Assembly: GCA_964497185.1 (NCBI GenBank) | Contig: CAZCBX010000005.1 | Span: 72,568-136,567 of the forward strand | Length of the DNA stretch: 64,000 nucleotides | Direction of reading: 5' to 3' | Source of the DNA: CAZCBX01 sp964497185 | GTDB lineage: Bacteria > Bdellovibrionota_G > JALEGL01 > JAGRMV01 | Shown here: in pieces, positions 26,101-35,070 of the stretch | Layout of the letters: each line of letters starts with the position of its first letter | How positions within the stretch are numbered: position 1 is the first letter of the stretch | The notes under the pieces: model-generated | Database searches by the model: none | The model's input: only the letters and a program-made list of their open reading frames with translations | Told to the model about the DNA's origin: nothing | Position numbers and translations under genes: made by a program

Positions 26101-26622
26101 ATCCATCACTTCCAAATACACTTGATTTGGGCCCAAAACTTCGATCAGTTCATTGAGCTTGGCCTGCGCCACATCGGGCCGGTCATCTTGCAAAAATGTG
26201 CCTGGAATGCCAAAGCGATTGCCTGTTAGCGCAATTAAACCCCGGCCGTGAGCCTTTAAATCGGTCCAGTCAATTCGGGGTTTGTAATAAAACCCTTCGG
26301 TCTGCGCCTTGGAGCAAATTTGATACAAATTGCGCAGGCCCTCATTGTTTTCAGCGAGCAACACCAACGCATACGAAGGATATTTTTTGGTTCGCTCCCG
26401 CGCATCCCCATCGACCAGCGTAATATCCAAGCCAACAATCGGCTTAACGCCATGCTTTTTGGCCGTCTGAAAAAACTCATACGCGCCATGCAAATTGCCA
26501 TAATCGGTCATAGCCACCGCCGGCATCGCCCACTCAGCGGCCTGTTTGCACATTTCATCAAAGGTCAGCATCGCTTTGAGCAGCGAATACGAAGAATGAT
26601 TGTGCAAGTGAACAAACGACAT
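23155..26622 (-). CDS. dnaE: DNA polymerase III alpha subunit
   Basis: The main replicative polymerase, 1155 residues, the normal length of DnaE1. It has an N-terminal PHP domain (HLHNHSSYSLL), a palm region with the catalytic PDIDVDF, the helix-hairpin-helix/finger region (VGPGRGSAAGSLVAYA, AGYGFNKSHSAAYA) and a C-terminal OB fold (RLGGLISTKKEI). The start is MSFVHLHNHSS. Although its neighbours are unrelated, it appears intact throughout. Confidence 0.97.
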   Translation of the reverse strand: MSFVHLHNHSSYSLLKAMLTFDEMCKQAAEWAMPAVAMTDYGNLHGAYEFFQTAKKHGVKPIVGLDITLVDGDARERTKKYPSYALVLLAENNEGLRNLYQICSKAQTEGFYYKPRIDWTDLKAHGRGLIALTGNRFGIPGTFLQDDRPDVAQAKLNELIEVLGPNQVYLEVMDTGLPIQKKINEGIRTLSKQMGLPMVAANDTHYLVQEDAKAHDVLLCVGSGKFLHEENRQKFPTDQYYFRSPDEMASLFFEFDQACENTLAIAQRCNIEMDRKGYFMPQYETKPGQTLDDALTEMSVQGMHKRLAQRFALENIPADQQPAMEKMYRARLDEELGIIISMGFSGYFLIVQDFINYAKNNGIPVGPGRGSAAGSLVAYATQITDVDPIPYNLLFERFLNPERISMPDIDVDFCQYRRDEVLKYVSEKYDEPGITGARMAQICTFGKLQPRAAIRDVGRVMGVPYGDVDKLAKLVPSVLNISMSEAFEMEPKFAQLRQEDAQTDELLTIAKRVEGLHRHASVHAAGVVISDADPLLSHLPLMTGQKDEMVTQWDMKAVEKIGLVKFDFLGLKTLTLLQKAVSFIKESCGDDVDLLSIPMHDTKVFELLSRGETQGIFQLESSGMRDLVIRLKPSGFEDIVALVALYRPGPLGSGMVDDFINRKHGRTQIQYDLPELEEILKETYGVILYQEQVMQIASKLASYTLGDADLLRRAMGKKIKEEMDQQQEKFLAGAAKNGHPKNKAEKIFDLMAKFAGYGFNKSHSAAYALISYQTAYLKAHYPVEFMAACFSLDRNNTDRVVSHLADCRASNIDVLPPDVNQSALDFMVRDGKIRFGLAGIKNVGETAIESMIEARHKQGPFTSLFNLCERVTLRQVNKKVLESLIKSGALDDLAPKRAQLMMDVEKAIEYGSKTQKDKRVGQDSLFGSSLPAPSSDAKNIPEWDEGTRLQFEKESVGFYITGHPLLKSQHHLTLYTNAHTANLLEKPHQSSVRLGGLISTKKEITTKKGARMAFITMDDLHGSVEVVVFPNCFELAQEVLTQDQPIFVVGKLDIQDEQAKVLADHICLLDHADQYFDGKVHIQLDASQMQADGLQQLKDLIDRHQGSCPIVLHMEIPGKSKTILPLSQAFKLKPTVDVFEAIQNQLGPQTKIFLQ

Positions 26623-26836
26623 ATTTTATTCTTCTACCTGGATCACCCAACGGAAACAACACCAATATTGGATGCCAAGCGACTTTTTCAAATGCGATAT
26701 GTCAAAGCACAGTGAAATCAATGACATAAAATATCAAATCAAAAGAGTCACGAAGATCACAGCATGTATGACGGGCACAAATCAGGTGTTTACGGACTTA
26801 TTCGAAATCAATGTGGCCCAACAGGAAATATCAATG

Positions 26837-27247
26837 CTAGAGCCGACGATCCTGCTGTTTTTGTGCCGTGGGAAAGGTAAGAATCATCAAAACGACGGAT
26901 GTGAGCATGAAGGGGTAGAATTCATCAATGCTCTTTAGGTTCATAGCCGTTGCAAATCCCAAAATACCAACAACCTCAAAACAGCCCAGACGAATGACAA
27001 GGGCTGTAAAAAATGGTGGATCCTGACCATCCTTGGGTTTGGGGGCTTTGGCCAAAAACATCCGTGGAATCAAATAGCCCGCAACCACAGCACCCGCAGC
27101 ACCAATATATAAAGGCGCCATGTTAAAGGTTTCCAATGCTTCAGATCCTGCTTCCAGCTGCATGTTATGAAGCACAAACGTCAAGATAAGATTGGTCATG
27201 AAAAAAGCGCCCCATATGATCATGGGCATAATGTGTTGGTTTTTCAT
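26837..27247 (-). CDS. Hypothetical four-helix membrane protein
   Basis: A 136-residue inner-membrane protein with four predicted membrane segments and a short charged cytoplasmic loop (LAKAPKPKDGQD). No family is recognised. I chose the ATG at 27247; a TTG at 27283 would extend it by 12 residues. It lies in the 730-bp space between dnaE and the ZIP-like gene and may be monocistronic. Confidence 0.55.
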   Translation of the reverse strand: MKNQHIMPMIIWGAFFMTNLILTFVLHNMQLEAGSEALETFNMAPLYIGAAGAVVAGYLIPRMFLAKAPKPKDGQDPPFFTALVIRLGCFEVVGILGFATAMNLKSIDEFYPFMLTSVVLMILTFPTAQKQQDRRL

Positions 27248-27300
27248 CAAAGCAAGTATAGAAAAAACCAAAACTTTGTTCAAGAATGAAACTTGATTCC

Positions 27301-27314
27301 GGGGGGCATGTACC
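27301..27314 (+). repeat. Half-copy of GGGGACA-type palindrome
   Basis: GGGGGGCATGTACC matches the left arm of the palindrome at 21873-21885 with two changes, but no complementary right arm follows. It may be a decayed member of the same intergenic family. Confidence 0.35.
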
Positions 27315-27352
27315 TAAACGTCAACTAATTTATTGAATACCTCACCATGCGC

Positions 27353-28075
27353 TTAACTTTGCAAAAATTGGTGGCCCATTAAGCCGAGTAAAAATCCAAA
27401 ATTGGCGCCCAAAGCGGGTAACCATGCTTTTTCGAGGCGGCTCATGGGTGCTATGTCTTGAAATATCAAATACAAAATCCCACTGGCCGCAAAACTCATG
27501 ACATAAGCGATGGCCTTGGGGGCGTCTGACAAATAAAAAAAACCAATCAAGCCAGCCAGTGGCCCAAGTAGCGCAAAAATTGTCAGCATGAGAATAATGG
27601 TTTTATTTTGATGGCGTGAGTCTTGCGTTAATTCTCGGTAGGCATTGAACCCTTCGGGGAGGTTTTGCAGGGCAATCAAGCCGGCTAAAAGCAGTCCCAA
27701 GCTTTGTTTGCTGGCAAAACCTGCACCCAAGGCAAGCGATTCGGGCACAAAATCCGAGAGCATGGCCACCAGATTGGAGGAAGAACTGCCAATTTGGTTT
27801 AAAAATTTATCGCAGCAAAAAAAGAATAGGCCGCCCGCCAAGAACGAAAAGCCTAATTCCACAATGGATAAATGTTTGGAAGCCTCAGGCACCAGCACCA
27901 GCGAAACAGCTGAAATCAATGCGCCACCGCCAAAGGCAAACACCGTATGGCGAAATTCATCCTCAAGCCACTTTGACTGAAAATTTTCTATGGAAGCAAT
28001 CCAAGCACCCAGCGGCATAGCCAGACCGGCTGCCGTGGTTAATAACAGTATCATCCAGACGTTGTGATCCATCAT
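27353..28075 (-). CDS. ZIP-like metal transporter family protein with altered metal motifs
   Basis: A 240-residue membrane protein with about eight hydrophobic segments and the ZIP layout. The two motifs that normally read HNxPEG and HExPEG appear as SDFVPESLALG and LQNLPEGFNAYRE: the Pro-Glu pairs remain but both histidines are replaced. Metal choice may be changed, or transport lost. The N-terminal PLGAWIAS and FAFGGGALISAVSLVLVPEA segments are typical of ZupT-like proteins. Confidence 0.75.
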   Translation of the reverse strand: MMDHNVWMILLLTTAAGLAMPLGAWIASIENFQSKWLEDEFRHTVFAFGGGALISAVSLVLVPEASKHLSIVELGFSFLAGGLFFFCCDKFLNQIGSSSSNLVAMLSDFVPESLALGAGFASKQSLGLLLAGLIALQNLPEGFNAYRELTQDSRHQNKTIILMLTIFALLGPLAGLIGFFYLSDAPKAIAYVMSFAASGILYLIFQDIAPMSRLEKAWLPALGANFGFLLGLMGHQFLQS

Positions 28076-28150
28076 GATTGAAACATACCAAATTACGCCA
28101 CAAAAGCACCTGCATTCATTGTGTTTTAAGCTGAGCGCAGCGGCTGGCGT

Positions 28151-28543
28151 TTAGAAAACAAATGGTTTTTGTCCTGCTTTTTGGCGGAGGCGGTTGAGGG
28201 TGTTTTTTAGCTTGCCTCGGTGCAAGAGTTTTTTGATGGTTTGGGTTTTTTTGGGAAAATTGGTGAGCATCACGCCCATCAAGATGGTTAGGATGCCCTG
28301 GCCGGGGGTGATCAGCATGATCAAGCCCAGCACAATGAGAATGCCACCCACCAGATTTTGAATCACGCGGCGAAGTTTATTTTTTGGCGGGTGGTCTCGT
28401 ACAAAATAGTCGTGCGGTAAACGATACACCATGTGATGCACGCCAACCATCGATACAAGAAGCAACACGCCTGAAAAAATCATGGCCACGATGCCCCAGG
28501 AAGAAAAAATATGTGAATGAATGTTTTCTAAGAACGCTCGCAT
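28151..28543 (-). CDS. PGPGW-type small membrane protein
   Basis: A 130-residue protein with two to three membrane helices and the diagnostic LGLIMLITPGQGILTILMGVML segment, followed by a basic C-terminal tail (KKTQTIKKLLHRGKLKN). It belongs to the putative PGPGW transmembrane family of unknown function. The start MRAFLENIHS overlaps the end of the EEP gene by 16 bp, so the gene is part of the cls-EEP operon. Confidence 0.7.
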   Translation of the reverse strand: MRAFLENIHSHIFSSWGIVAMIFSGVLLLVSMVGVHHMVYRLPHDYFVRDHPPKNKLRRVIQNLVGGILIVLGLIMLITPGQGILTILMGVMLTNFPKKTQTIKKLLHRGKLKNTLNRLRQKAGQKPFVF

Positions 28544-29322
28544 GATGCATCCAGGATTAATCTTGCTTGACCCCACAGAGGGTAGTGATCCGATAGGGTG
28601 ATGGTGCGAAGCACTTCGGTTTGTTCAACGTTGATGCCGCGGGTAAAAACAAAGCTTAGTTGTTTGCCAAGATAACGATGCGGATAGGGAGAAGATAAAG
28701 CCACTTCATGCATGTTGTTTTTGGCGATCATATCCATGAGGCACGCCTTTCGAGCGCGTGACCAGGTGTTAAAATCACCCGTCAGCCACAAGGGGCCTTT
28801 ATGCTGGGCGAGGCGATGTTCTAAAAGTTGAAGCTCTTTGGCAAAAACGGCCAGCGAGACAAAGTTGAGCAAATGCACATTGATGGTTAGCAAACTTTGG
28901 TGCGTGCCTTCAATGGGGTAGGTACACAATACGGCCACTTTGGGTGTGGCGATCAGGGATTCAGTGTGTGCCGAATGCAGCACTTCCATTTGCGTAGCGT
29001 GGTAGGTGGCCCCTGTTTTTACGCCGGATATTTTTTTGCTTGAGGGTAGGTACAAATGTTTGCCCATGACCCAGTGATAAGCATCACGCATGGCAAAAAC
29101 GTCGGGTTGATGTTCAAGTACACTGACTTCTTGTAAAAAATAAAAATCAGGGTCGGTGGGCAGTTGGTCAAAAATATGACTAAGTCCTGCGATGCGATGT
29201 TTGTTTACATTCCAAACCAAAAAGGAAAAGGTTGAGTCTTCTAAAAGTTTTTGTTTGGCTTGTCCATACTCATGCAAAGCGTTGTTGGCGTCCACGGCGC
29301 GAATCCATTTTTTGCGCACCAT
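28528..29322 (-). CDS. Endonuclease/exonuclease/phosphatase (EEP) family protein
   Basis: A 264-residue metal-dependent hydrolase. The EEP motifs appear in order: FLVWNVNK, YFLQEV (metal Glu), TINVHLLNF, WLTGDFNTWSRAR (catalytic Asp/Asn) and LSDHYPLWG (catalytic Asp-His). No signal peptide is evident. It begins one base inside the cardiolipin synthase stop (TAATG), so the two are translationally coupled. A phosphodiesterase acting on lipids is possible; nuclease activity is equally possible. Confidence 0.82.
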   Translation of the reverse strand: MVRKKWIRAVDANNALHEYGQAKQKLLEDSTFSFLVWNVNKHRIAGLSHIFDQLPTDPDFYFLQEVSVLEHQPDVFAMRDAYHWVMGKHLYLPSSKKISGVKTGATYHATQMEVLHSAHTESLIATPKVAVLCTYPIEGTHQSLLTINVHLLNFVSLAVFAKELQLLEHRLAQHKGPLWLTGDFNTWSRARKACLMDMIAKNNMHEVALSSPYPHRYLGKQLSFVFTRGINVEQTEVLRTITLSDHYPLWGQARLILDASCERS

Positions 29323-30761
29323 TATAAATATCCTTTGATCAGATGAGCGCTTAAATCACGCAAGCGTTTGGGTGAATAGCGAAAAGAGGAATAAGGGGAT
29401 TCAAACCGTTGGCTTTTTCTAATTTTTTGATCCACCAACGCATGCATGTGCTTGGAAAAATCAGCGTCCTTGCAATGAATGGCGCATTCAAAGTTCAGCA
29501 CAAAACTTCGGGCATCCCAGTTAGCAGAGCCAATAAAACTGTCTTGGTCGTCCACTAAAAATAACTTGCTGTGATCAAACGGTGGATCGGATTCATATAT
29601 TTCGCAGCCTTGTATATGCAAGTCGGTTAATGGCACTTGGCTTGCCCATTGAACCATCATTAAGTTGTTTTTTGAGGGTACGACAATTTGCACTTGAACA
29701 TTCGATTTGGCTGCGATGATTAAAGCTTCCATGATGGTTTCGTCGGGTACGAAATAGGGTGTCACAATGCGGATGCACTTTTGGGCGCGAGCTATGGCGG
29801 CCAAATAAACAGAGCGCAATCGATCATAGTTTTCATCTGGACCATCTTCAATGACGTGCAATCGCACTTTTGACTGTGTGGGCTGTGCATTGAACCACAC
29901 CTTGCCCTGTAGTTTTTCTTTGGTGGTAAAAAACCAGTCGTCTCGAAATATGGCTTGCAAATCATTGACGGCCGGTCCCTCTACTTGAAAATGCAGATCT
30001 TGCATGGTTGGATGATGGGCTTTGTCCTCTAAATGGTCGGCTCGAATATTTGTGCCACCCACAAACCCAAGTTGACCATCCACCACCATGATTTTTCGAT
30101 GGTTGCGCAAATTAAAATACGGTGCTTTCCAAGGCCAAAGGGAAGGCAAAAAAGCTCTGGCTGGAATGCCCTTTTCTTCAAGCACTTTTAGGCTGGATGT
30201 TTTTGAATACTGCGCACCAATGGCATCCACCAAAATGCGAACGGATACGCCGCGCTGTTTTGCTTTGTATAGCGCATCGACAAACCGATGGCCCACATGA
30301 TCCATGTCAAAGATGTAGGTACAAAGTGTCACGGAATACTGGGCTTGCCCAATGGCTTGCAGCATGTGGTCAAAAGTTTGTTGGGGATGAAGCATGACTT
30401 GAATTTTATTTTGAGCCGTGCTGGCAGTGTGTGTAATGTTGGCAATGTATCGATCCAGCAAAGTTGGATGGGAGGGAAGCGGTGAAGGCAGGTCTGGACG
30501 AAGGGGACGGTTACGCACAAGCTGTGAGCGATGGATGCGGTTGATGCCGACGGCCCAATAAATGGCTGCGCCAATAAAAGGAGAGAGCCACGTGATGCCC
30601 AGCCAACCCATGATGGATGGATTGTGGCGCTTGTCGTATAAAATATGCAACGTGGTGATAAAGCTTAGAGCAAGGTGCAAAACAACACCGACCATGGCTC
30701 TGTTCTCAACCAAGAACGATACGATGTGCACAGGGATGCGAATCATGATGGCAATATACAA
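29322..30761 (-). CDS. cls: Cardiolipin synthase (phospholipase D superfamily)
   Basis: Condenses phosphatidylglycerol units to cardiolipin at the inner membrane. The 479-residue protein has two N-terminal membrane helices (about residues 15-70, the PLDc_N region with GWLGITWLSPFIGAAIYW) and two HKD motifs: NHRKIMVVDGQLGFVGG and DHSKLFLVDDQDSFIGS. The length and layout match ClsA. It is the first gene of a minus-strand set with the EEP and PGPGW genes. Confidence 0.92.
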   Translation of the reverse strand: MYIAIMIRIPVHIVSFLVENRAMVGVVLHLALSFITTLHILYDKRHNPSIMGWLGITWLSPFIGAAIYWAVGINRIHRSQLVRNRPLRPDLPSPLPSHPTLLDRYIANITHTASTAQNKIQVMLHPQQTFDHMLQAIGQAQYSVTLCTYIFDMDHVGHRFVDALYKAKQRGVSVRILVDAIGAQYSKTSSLKVLEEKGIPARAFLPSLWPWKAPYFNLRNHRKIMVVDGQLGFVGGTNIRADHLEDKAHHPTMQDLHFQVEGPAVNDLQAIFRDDWFFTTKEKLQGKVWFNAQPTQSKVRLHVIEDGPDENYDRLRSVYLAAIARAQKCIRIVTPYFVPDETIMEALIIAAKSNVQVQIVVPSKNNLMMVQWASQVPLTDLHIQGCEIYESDPPFDHSKLFLVDDQDSFIGSANWDARSFVLNFECAIHCKDADFSKHMHALVDQKIRKSQRFESPYSSFRYSPKRLRDLSAHLIKGYL

Positions 30762-30784
30762 TCATGCCTGTCCTGCAAAAACAA

Positions 30785-32005
30785 CTATACAAACCCCAAG
30801 CCATCAAGGGTTTGTTGAAAATTAAGGCGCGTTCTGGTTTGCAGCAGCGTTTGATCGGTCAGCACAGTGGCTTCTGCGGCATAGGGGCGTAGGTTGTACA
30901 AACTGCTCATGGAGGCACCATAGCCGCCGGCACTGATCATGGCCAATATGTCTGCCTCACGGGGCTCAGCGATGGACAAATCATCAGCAAAAATGTCGGT
31001 TGATTCGCATACGTTGCCTACCACGGTGACTTTTTTTATTTCACCGTTGGGATGGCTCAGATTGATGATTTCATGTTCAGCCTTGTACAAGGCCGGTCGA
31101 ATCAGATGATGAAACCCAGTGTCCAAACAAATAAAATTTTTGGTTAAGGTTGATTTGACGGTGGTCACGGTGGTTAAAAGGCACGTGGATTCAGCCACCA
31201 GGTATTTGCCCGGCTCAAAACGGATTTCAAGGGGCTGGCCGTTGGCTTGTTGGGCATCGCTTAATTTTTCAGCAATAACGCGACCGAAAGCATTGATATC
31301 GATGGGCGCAGCCTCGGTTTGGTAACGAACACCAAATCCGCCGCCCAAATCTACAAACGACAAACCAGGAAATTGTTGGGCGTAAGCAAAAATCTGAGAC
31401 ACGGCCTTTTCGAATGTATCGGTATCATAAAGCCCTGAACCAATGTGACAGTGAATGCCCTTAAGTTGGAGCTGGTGGCGGTCGATCAATGCTTTGGCGT
31501 GTTCAATGTCTCTGGCAATGATGCCAAATTTGGAGTCTTGTCCAGCGGTGATGACATCTTTGTTCTCGCCGTCACCGATACCCGGATTAAAACGCAGCGA
31601 AACCGGCGCGCCTGGAAACAAAGTGCCAAATCGATCCAGCTCCGAAAGCGAACCCAAATTGCACAAAACGTTTTGGGCAGCCACCTGGCGAAGTTCATCA
31701 TTGCTGGCCCCATTGCCTGTATAAATAATTTGGTCTTGTGAGAAGCCACTTTTTTTGGCCAATGCAATTTCAAAGGGGGATACGGTATCAATGCCGTCCA
31801 CACCGGCCTCTTTGAGCTGGCGGACGACGGAAGGATTAAAATTGGCTTTCACCGCATAATACACGCGCGTGTTGGCATCAAAGGCTTTTTTTAAACGGGT
31901 CACCCGGTCGATGAGGGTTGCTTGGTTGGTTAAAAAAAGAGGGCTGCCGCATGTTGCAATGGCCTTTTGAGCCTGCGCCAGCGAAGGTACAAACACTTGA
32001 TTCAT
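30785..32005 (-). CDS. lysA: Diaminopimelate decarboxylase
   Basis: PLP enzyme making L-lysine from meso-diaminopimelate. The 406-residue protein has the PLP lysine in YYAVKANFNP, CHIGSG, VDLGGGFGVRY, RFEPGKYLV and the CEST-D motif. Its ATG overlaps the lysC stop by 4 bp, which fixes the start; the open frame extends 48 codons upstream without meaning. Pairing with aspartate kinase places it in the lysine/peptidoglycan pathway. Confidence 0.95.
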   Translation of the reverse strand: MNQVFVPSLAQAQKAIATCGSPLFLTNQATLIDRVTRLKKAFDANTRVYYAVKANFNPSVVRQLKEAGVDGIDTVSPFEIALAKKSGFSQDQIIYTGNGASNDELRQVAAQNVLCNLGSLSELDRFGTLFPGAPVSLRFNPGIGDGENKDVITAGQDSKFGIIARDIEHAKALIDRHQLQLKGIHCHIGSGLYDTDTFEKAVSQIFAYAQQFPGLSFVDLGGGFGVRYQTEAAPIDINAFGRVIAEKLSDAQQANGQPLEIRFEPGKYLVAESTCLLTTVTTVKSTLTKNFICLDTGFHHLIRPALYKAEHEIINLSHPNGEIKKVTVVGNVCESTDIFADDLSIAEPREADILAMISAGGYGASMSSLYNLRPYAAEATVLTDQTLLQTRTRLNFQQTLDGLGFV

Positions 32006-33405
32006 GAGTTTGGTCCTTGGGCTTGAATCCAGGTTTGGTGAAGGCTTTGAAGCATGGGCACTTTGCTTTTTTGATCGAGCATCAAGGTGATGTTGCGTTT
32101 GGATGCACCCACGCTGATCGAAGCGATGGTGGCATTTTTTTGATTGCACATGCGAAAAATGTCTTCGAAAATTTTTGGATCTTGCGTGATGTCGTGGCCA
32201 ATCAAACTGAGTTTGGCCACGTGGTCAATGCGTCTGACCTGTCCAATTTTTTGCAGGGCTTTTTCCATGCGCGTGTGAAAATCTTTGGCCAACACTGAAA
32301 AAGTAAACGAGGTTTCGGACGTGCAACATACATCAATGGCCACGCCAAAGCTTTCCACAATTTCTGTCACGCGGGCAATAAAGCCAACTTCTTCTAACAT
32401 ATTTGGATTGTCAATGTGCAGCAGTATGTTGTCGTCGCTGGTGACAATGCCTTTTACGTTTTTGACTTCTTGCGAAACTATTTGCGTGCCTTGAAACGAT
32501 CGGTTGAAGGTATTGCGAATGTAGACCGGAATGTTTTTGGATACGGCAAGCGACAAGCTCCGCGGATGCACCACCTTGGCGCCGCTGTAAGCCATTTCGC
32601 TCATCATCTTCATCCCCATTTTCGACCATGAAACCGTTTTGCCAACCAGGCGTGGATCGGCAGACATCACGCCATCGACATCGGTCCATATTTGAACCTG
32701 GCTGGCTTTGAGCACCACGGCTAAAATTGAGGCGGTGTAATCGCTGCCGCCACGGCCCAGCAATGTGGTGTCGCCATGGGTGTCTTTGCCAATAAAGCCA
32801 GTAACAATGGGAACCATGCCTTGTTTAAGCAAAGGAAGCAGTATTTTTCGGCAAGCCTGTGCGGTGGTTTTTAAGTTGAGCTCTGCTTCCAAATACCGGC
32901 TGTCGGTTCGAATGATTTTTTCAGATAAGACGCGGTGGGGTGGACGGCCCAATTGATCGAGCGCATACACCAAAAAAAAGCTTGAAAGACTTTCCCCAAA
33001 CGAACAAACTTTGGCTTGCATCTTGTGGGTTAAGTCGCCCACCAAACTCGTGCCATGAAGGATGGCCCGAAGTTTATCCAAAATGGGTTGAAAATCCTCT
33101 TGCCACACCGCTTCTGCTTTTTGAGGTTCAGGGAAGAAATGAGCCAATATCTGTCGGTGCTGTTGTTCGAGTTGCCCCAGACGTTTGGCCACCAGGCGTG
33201 GTTTTTGCCGCTTGGCCAAATCAATCATGTCCAAAAGTGCATTGGTCACACCCGACACCGCCGATACGGTCACCACGCAGAGGTGGGTTTGTGCGGTTTG
33301 GTCCACAATTTTGGCGCACTCTTGAATGGCAGCCGCACTGCCCATGGATGTGCCGCCAAATTTCAACGATACAATCTTTTGCTTTTTTTTGGCCCCTGGG
33401 GTCAT
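32002..33405 (-). CDS. lysC: Aspartate kinase
   Basis: Phosphorylates aspartate, the first step to lysine, threonine and methionine. The 467-residue protein begins the kinase domain at VSLKFGGTSMGS, with GRGGSDYTA as nucleotide-binding segment, and ends in two ACT domains (about 320-460), the usual sites of feedback control. The length is of the monofunctional LysC type. No homoserine dehydrogenase domain or lysine riboswitch is present. It is transcribed with lysA. Confidence 0.94.
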   Translation of the reverse strand: MTPGAKKKQKIVSLKFGGTSMGSAAAIQECAKIVDQTAQTHLCVVTVSAVSGVTNALLDMIDLAKRQKPRLVAKRLGQLEQQHRQILAHFFPEPQKAEAVWQEDFQPILDKLRAILHGTSLVGDLTHKMQAKVCSFGESLSSFFLVYALDQLGRPPHRVLSEKIIRTDSRYLEAELNLKTTAQACRKILLPLLKQGMVPIVTGFIGKDTHGDTTLLGRGGSDYTASILAVVLKASQVQIWTDVDGVMSADPRLVGKTVSWSKMGMKMMSEMAYSGAKVVHPRSLSLAVSKNIPVYIRNTFNRSFQGTQIVSQEVKNVKGIVTSDDNILLHIDNPNMLEEVGFIARVTEIVESFGVAIDVCCTSETSFTFSVLAKDFHTRMEKALQKIGQVRRIDHVAKLSLIGHDITQDPKIFEDIFRMCNQKNATIASISVGASKRNITLMLDQKSKVPMLQSLHQTWIQAQGPNS

Positions 33406-33411
33406 CGGGCT

Positions 33412-33440
33412 TGTATAGCGAAATGAAAATTTTATATCAA
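33412..33440 (-). promoter_or_regulatory. lysC promoter placed for a leaderless transcript
   Basis: On the minus strand TTGATA (33435-33440) and TATACA (33412-33417) are separated by 17 bp. The lysC ATG begins 6 bp after the -10, so a start point at normal distance would fall at the ATG itself. No Shine-Dalgarno precedes the gene. Confidence 0.45.
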
Positions 33441-33537
33441 TGTATTAATTTGAATTAAAACCAATTTTATAATTTATCTTTTGTTTTCAATTATTTATAA
33501 AATAATTTGAATTTCTAATTTTAAAAATTTTTGTACT

Positions 33538-35067
33538 TTATTCCCATTCAATGGTGGCTGGCGGTTTGCTGGATATATCGTAAGTGACGCGATTGATGCC
33601 TTTAACTTCGTTGATGATCCGGTTGGACACATGGCTTAAAAAGTCAAAAGGCAGGTGTGCGAAGTCTGCTGTCATCCCGTCCACACTTGTGACTGCGCGC
33701 AACACACATGCATTCTCATAGGTTCGGCCGTCGCCCATCACGCCCACCGATTGCACTGGAAGCAAAATCGCCAAGGCTTGCCAGGTTTTTTGGTATAAGT
33801 CCCATTGATGAAGCTCTTCGATAAAAATGGCATCGGCCTCTTGAAGGGTGGTCACTTTTTCTGGGGTGATTTCGCCCAGAATGCGAATCCCCAACCCAGG
33901 ACCGGGAAAAGGGTGGCGCTGTACAAATTCTTCGCGCAGGCCCAATTCTTGGCCCAGCAAGCGCACTTCATCTTTGAAGAGTTCACGCACGGGTTCGATC
34001 AGCTGCAAATTCATTTTTTCAGGCAGGCCGCCCACGTTGTGATGCGATTTGATGGTGGCCGAAGGACCACGGGTGCTAACCGACTCAATGACATCTGGAT
34101 ACAACGTACCCTGAGCCAAAAAAGTCGCGTTATCAAATTTTTTGGCTTCGCGATCAAAAATTTCAATAAAAACACGACCAATGATTTTACGTTTTTCTTC
34201 GGGATCCGATACGCCTTGCAGGGCACGATAAAATTCTTTTTTGGCGTCAATGACGGTTAGATCAAAATCAGTATGTTGCCGAAATGCTTGTTCAACTTGT
34301 GCGCGTTCATTTTTACGCAACAAACCCGTGTCGACAAAAATGGCTTTGAGCTGCGGGCCAATGGCTTGGTGCAAAAGGGTGGCAACCACCGATGAGTCAA
34401 CACCACCTGAAAGGCCACAAATCACCGTTTGTGAGCCCACCGTTTCTTGAATGCGTTGGGTTTCCTCTTCAATGAAGTTGGCCATGGTCCATTGGCTTTT
34501 GCTTTGGCAAATGACATGGACAAAATTGATCAAAAGCTGTTTGCCGATGTCTGTGTGGGTGACTTCTGGATGAAACTGCACGCCATACATGGCTCGCTCG
34601 GCGTTTTCAAATGCGGCATAGGGAGAGTGCGGTGAGGTCCCCACCACTTCAAAGCCATCGGCCAAATGGGTAATTTTATCGCCGTGGGACATCCAGACGA
34701 TGGACTCCATTTGTATCTGCTCAAACAAAGGGCTTTGGTCATGACTTAAAGAAAGCTTGGCGCGGCCAAATTCTCGCTGATGACTGGGGGTGACACCACC
34801 ACCCAAGTGGCGATTGAGCAATTGAGCCCCGTAGCATATGCCCAGTATGGGCACCTGCCATTCAAGGAGCTGTTTGGGAAAATAAGGCGCCAAATCCTCG
34901 TACACCGATTGGGGGCCACCCGATAAAATAATGCCTTCGGTTTGATCTTTGTATTCAGACAAATCCTCGGCATCAAAAGGCACAATGGTGGAGAAAACAT
35001 TTTGCTCTCGAATGCGCCGCGCAATCAATTGCGTGGTCTGAGAGCCGTAATCAATGATGAGTATCAT
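33538..35067 (-). CDS. guaA: GMP synthase (glutamine-hydrolysing)
   Basis: Converts XMP to GMP using glutamine. The 509-residue protein has an N-terminal class I glutamine amidotransferase (about residues 1-190: IILSGGP, GICYGAQLL with the catalytic Cys, FHPEV) and a C-terminal ATP pyrophosphatase (GLSGGVDSSVVA P-loop) plus dimerisation domain ending SKPPATIEWE. It lies 3 bp after guaB in the usual guaB-guaA operon. Confidence 0.96.
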   Translation of the reverse strand: MILIIDYGSQTTQLIARRIREQNVFSTIVPFDAEDLSEYKDQTEGIILSGGPQSVYEDLAPYFPKQLLEWQVPILGICYGAQLLNRHLGGGVTPSHQREFGRAKLSLSHDQSPLFEQIQMESIVWMSHGDKITHLADGFEVVGTSPHSPYAAFENAERAMYGVQFHPEVTHTDIGKQLLINFVHVICQSKSQWTMANFIEEETQRIQETVGSQTVICGLSGGVDSSVVATLLHQAIGPQLKAIFVDTGLLRKNERAQVEQAFRQHTDFDLTVIDAKKEFYRALQGVSDPEEKRKIIGRVFIEIFDREAKKFDNATFLAQGTLYPDVIESVSTRGPSATIKSHHNVGGLPEKMNLQLIEPVRELFKDEVRLLGQELGLREEFVQRHPFPGPGLGIRILGEITPEKVTTLQEADAIFIEELHQWDLYQKTWQALAILLPVQSVGVMGDGRTYENACVLRAVTSVDGMTADFAHLPFDFLSHVSNRIINEVKGINRVTYDISSKPPATIEWE

Positions 35068-35070
35068 GGG

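Noticed and set aside
33406..33537. Lysine riboswitch upstream of lysC
   Set aside because: The 132-bp A/T-rich gap has no conserved aptamer segments and the promoter lies next to the ATG.
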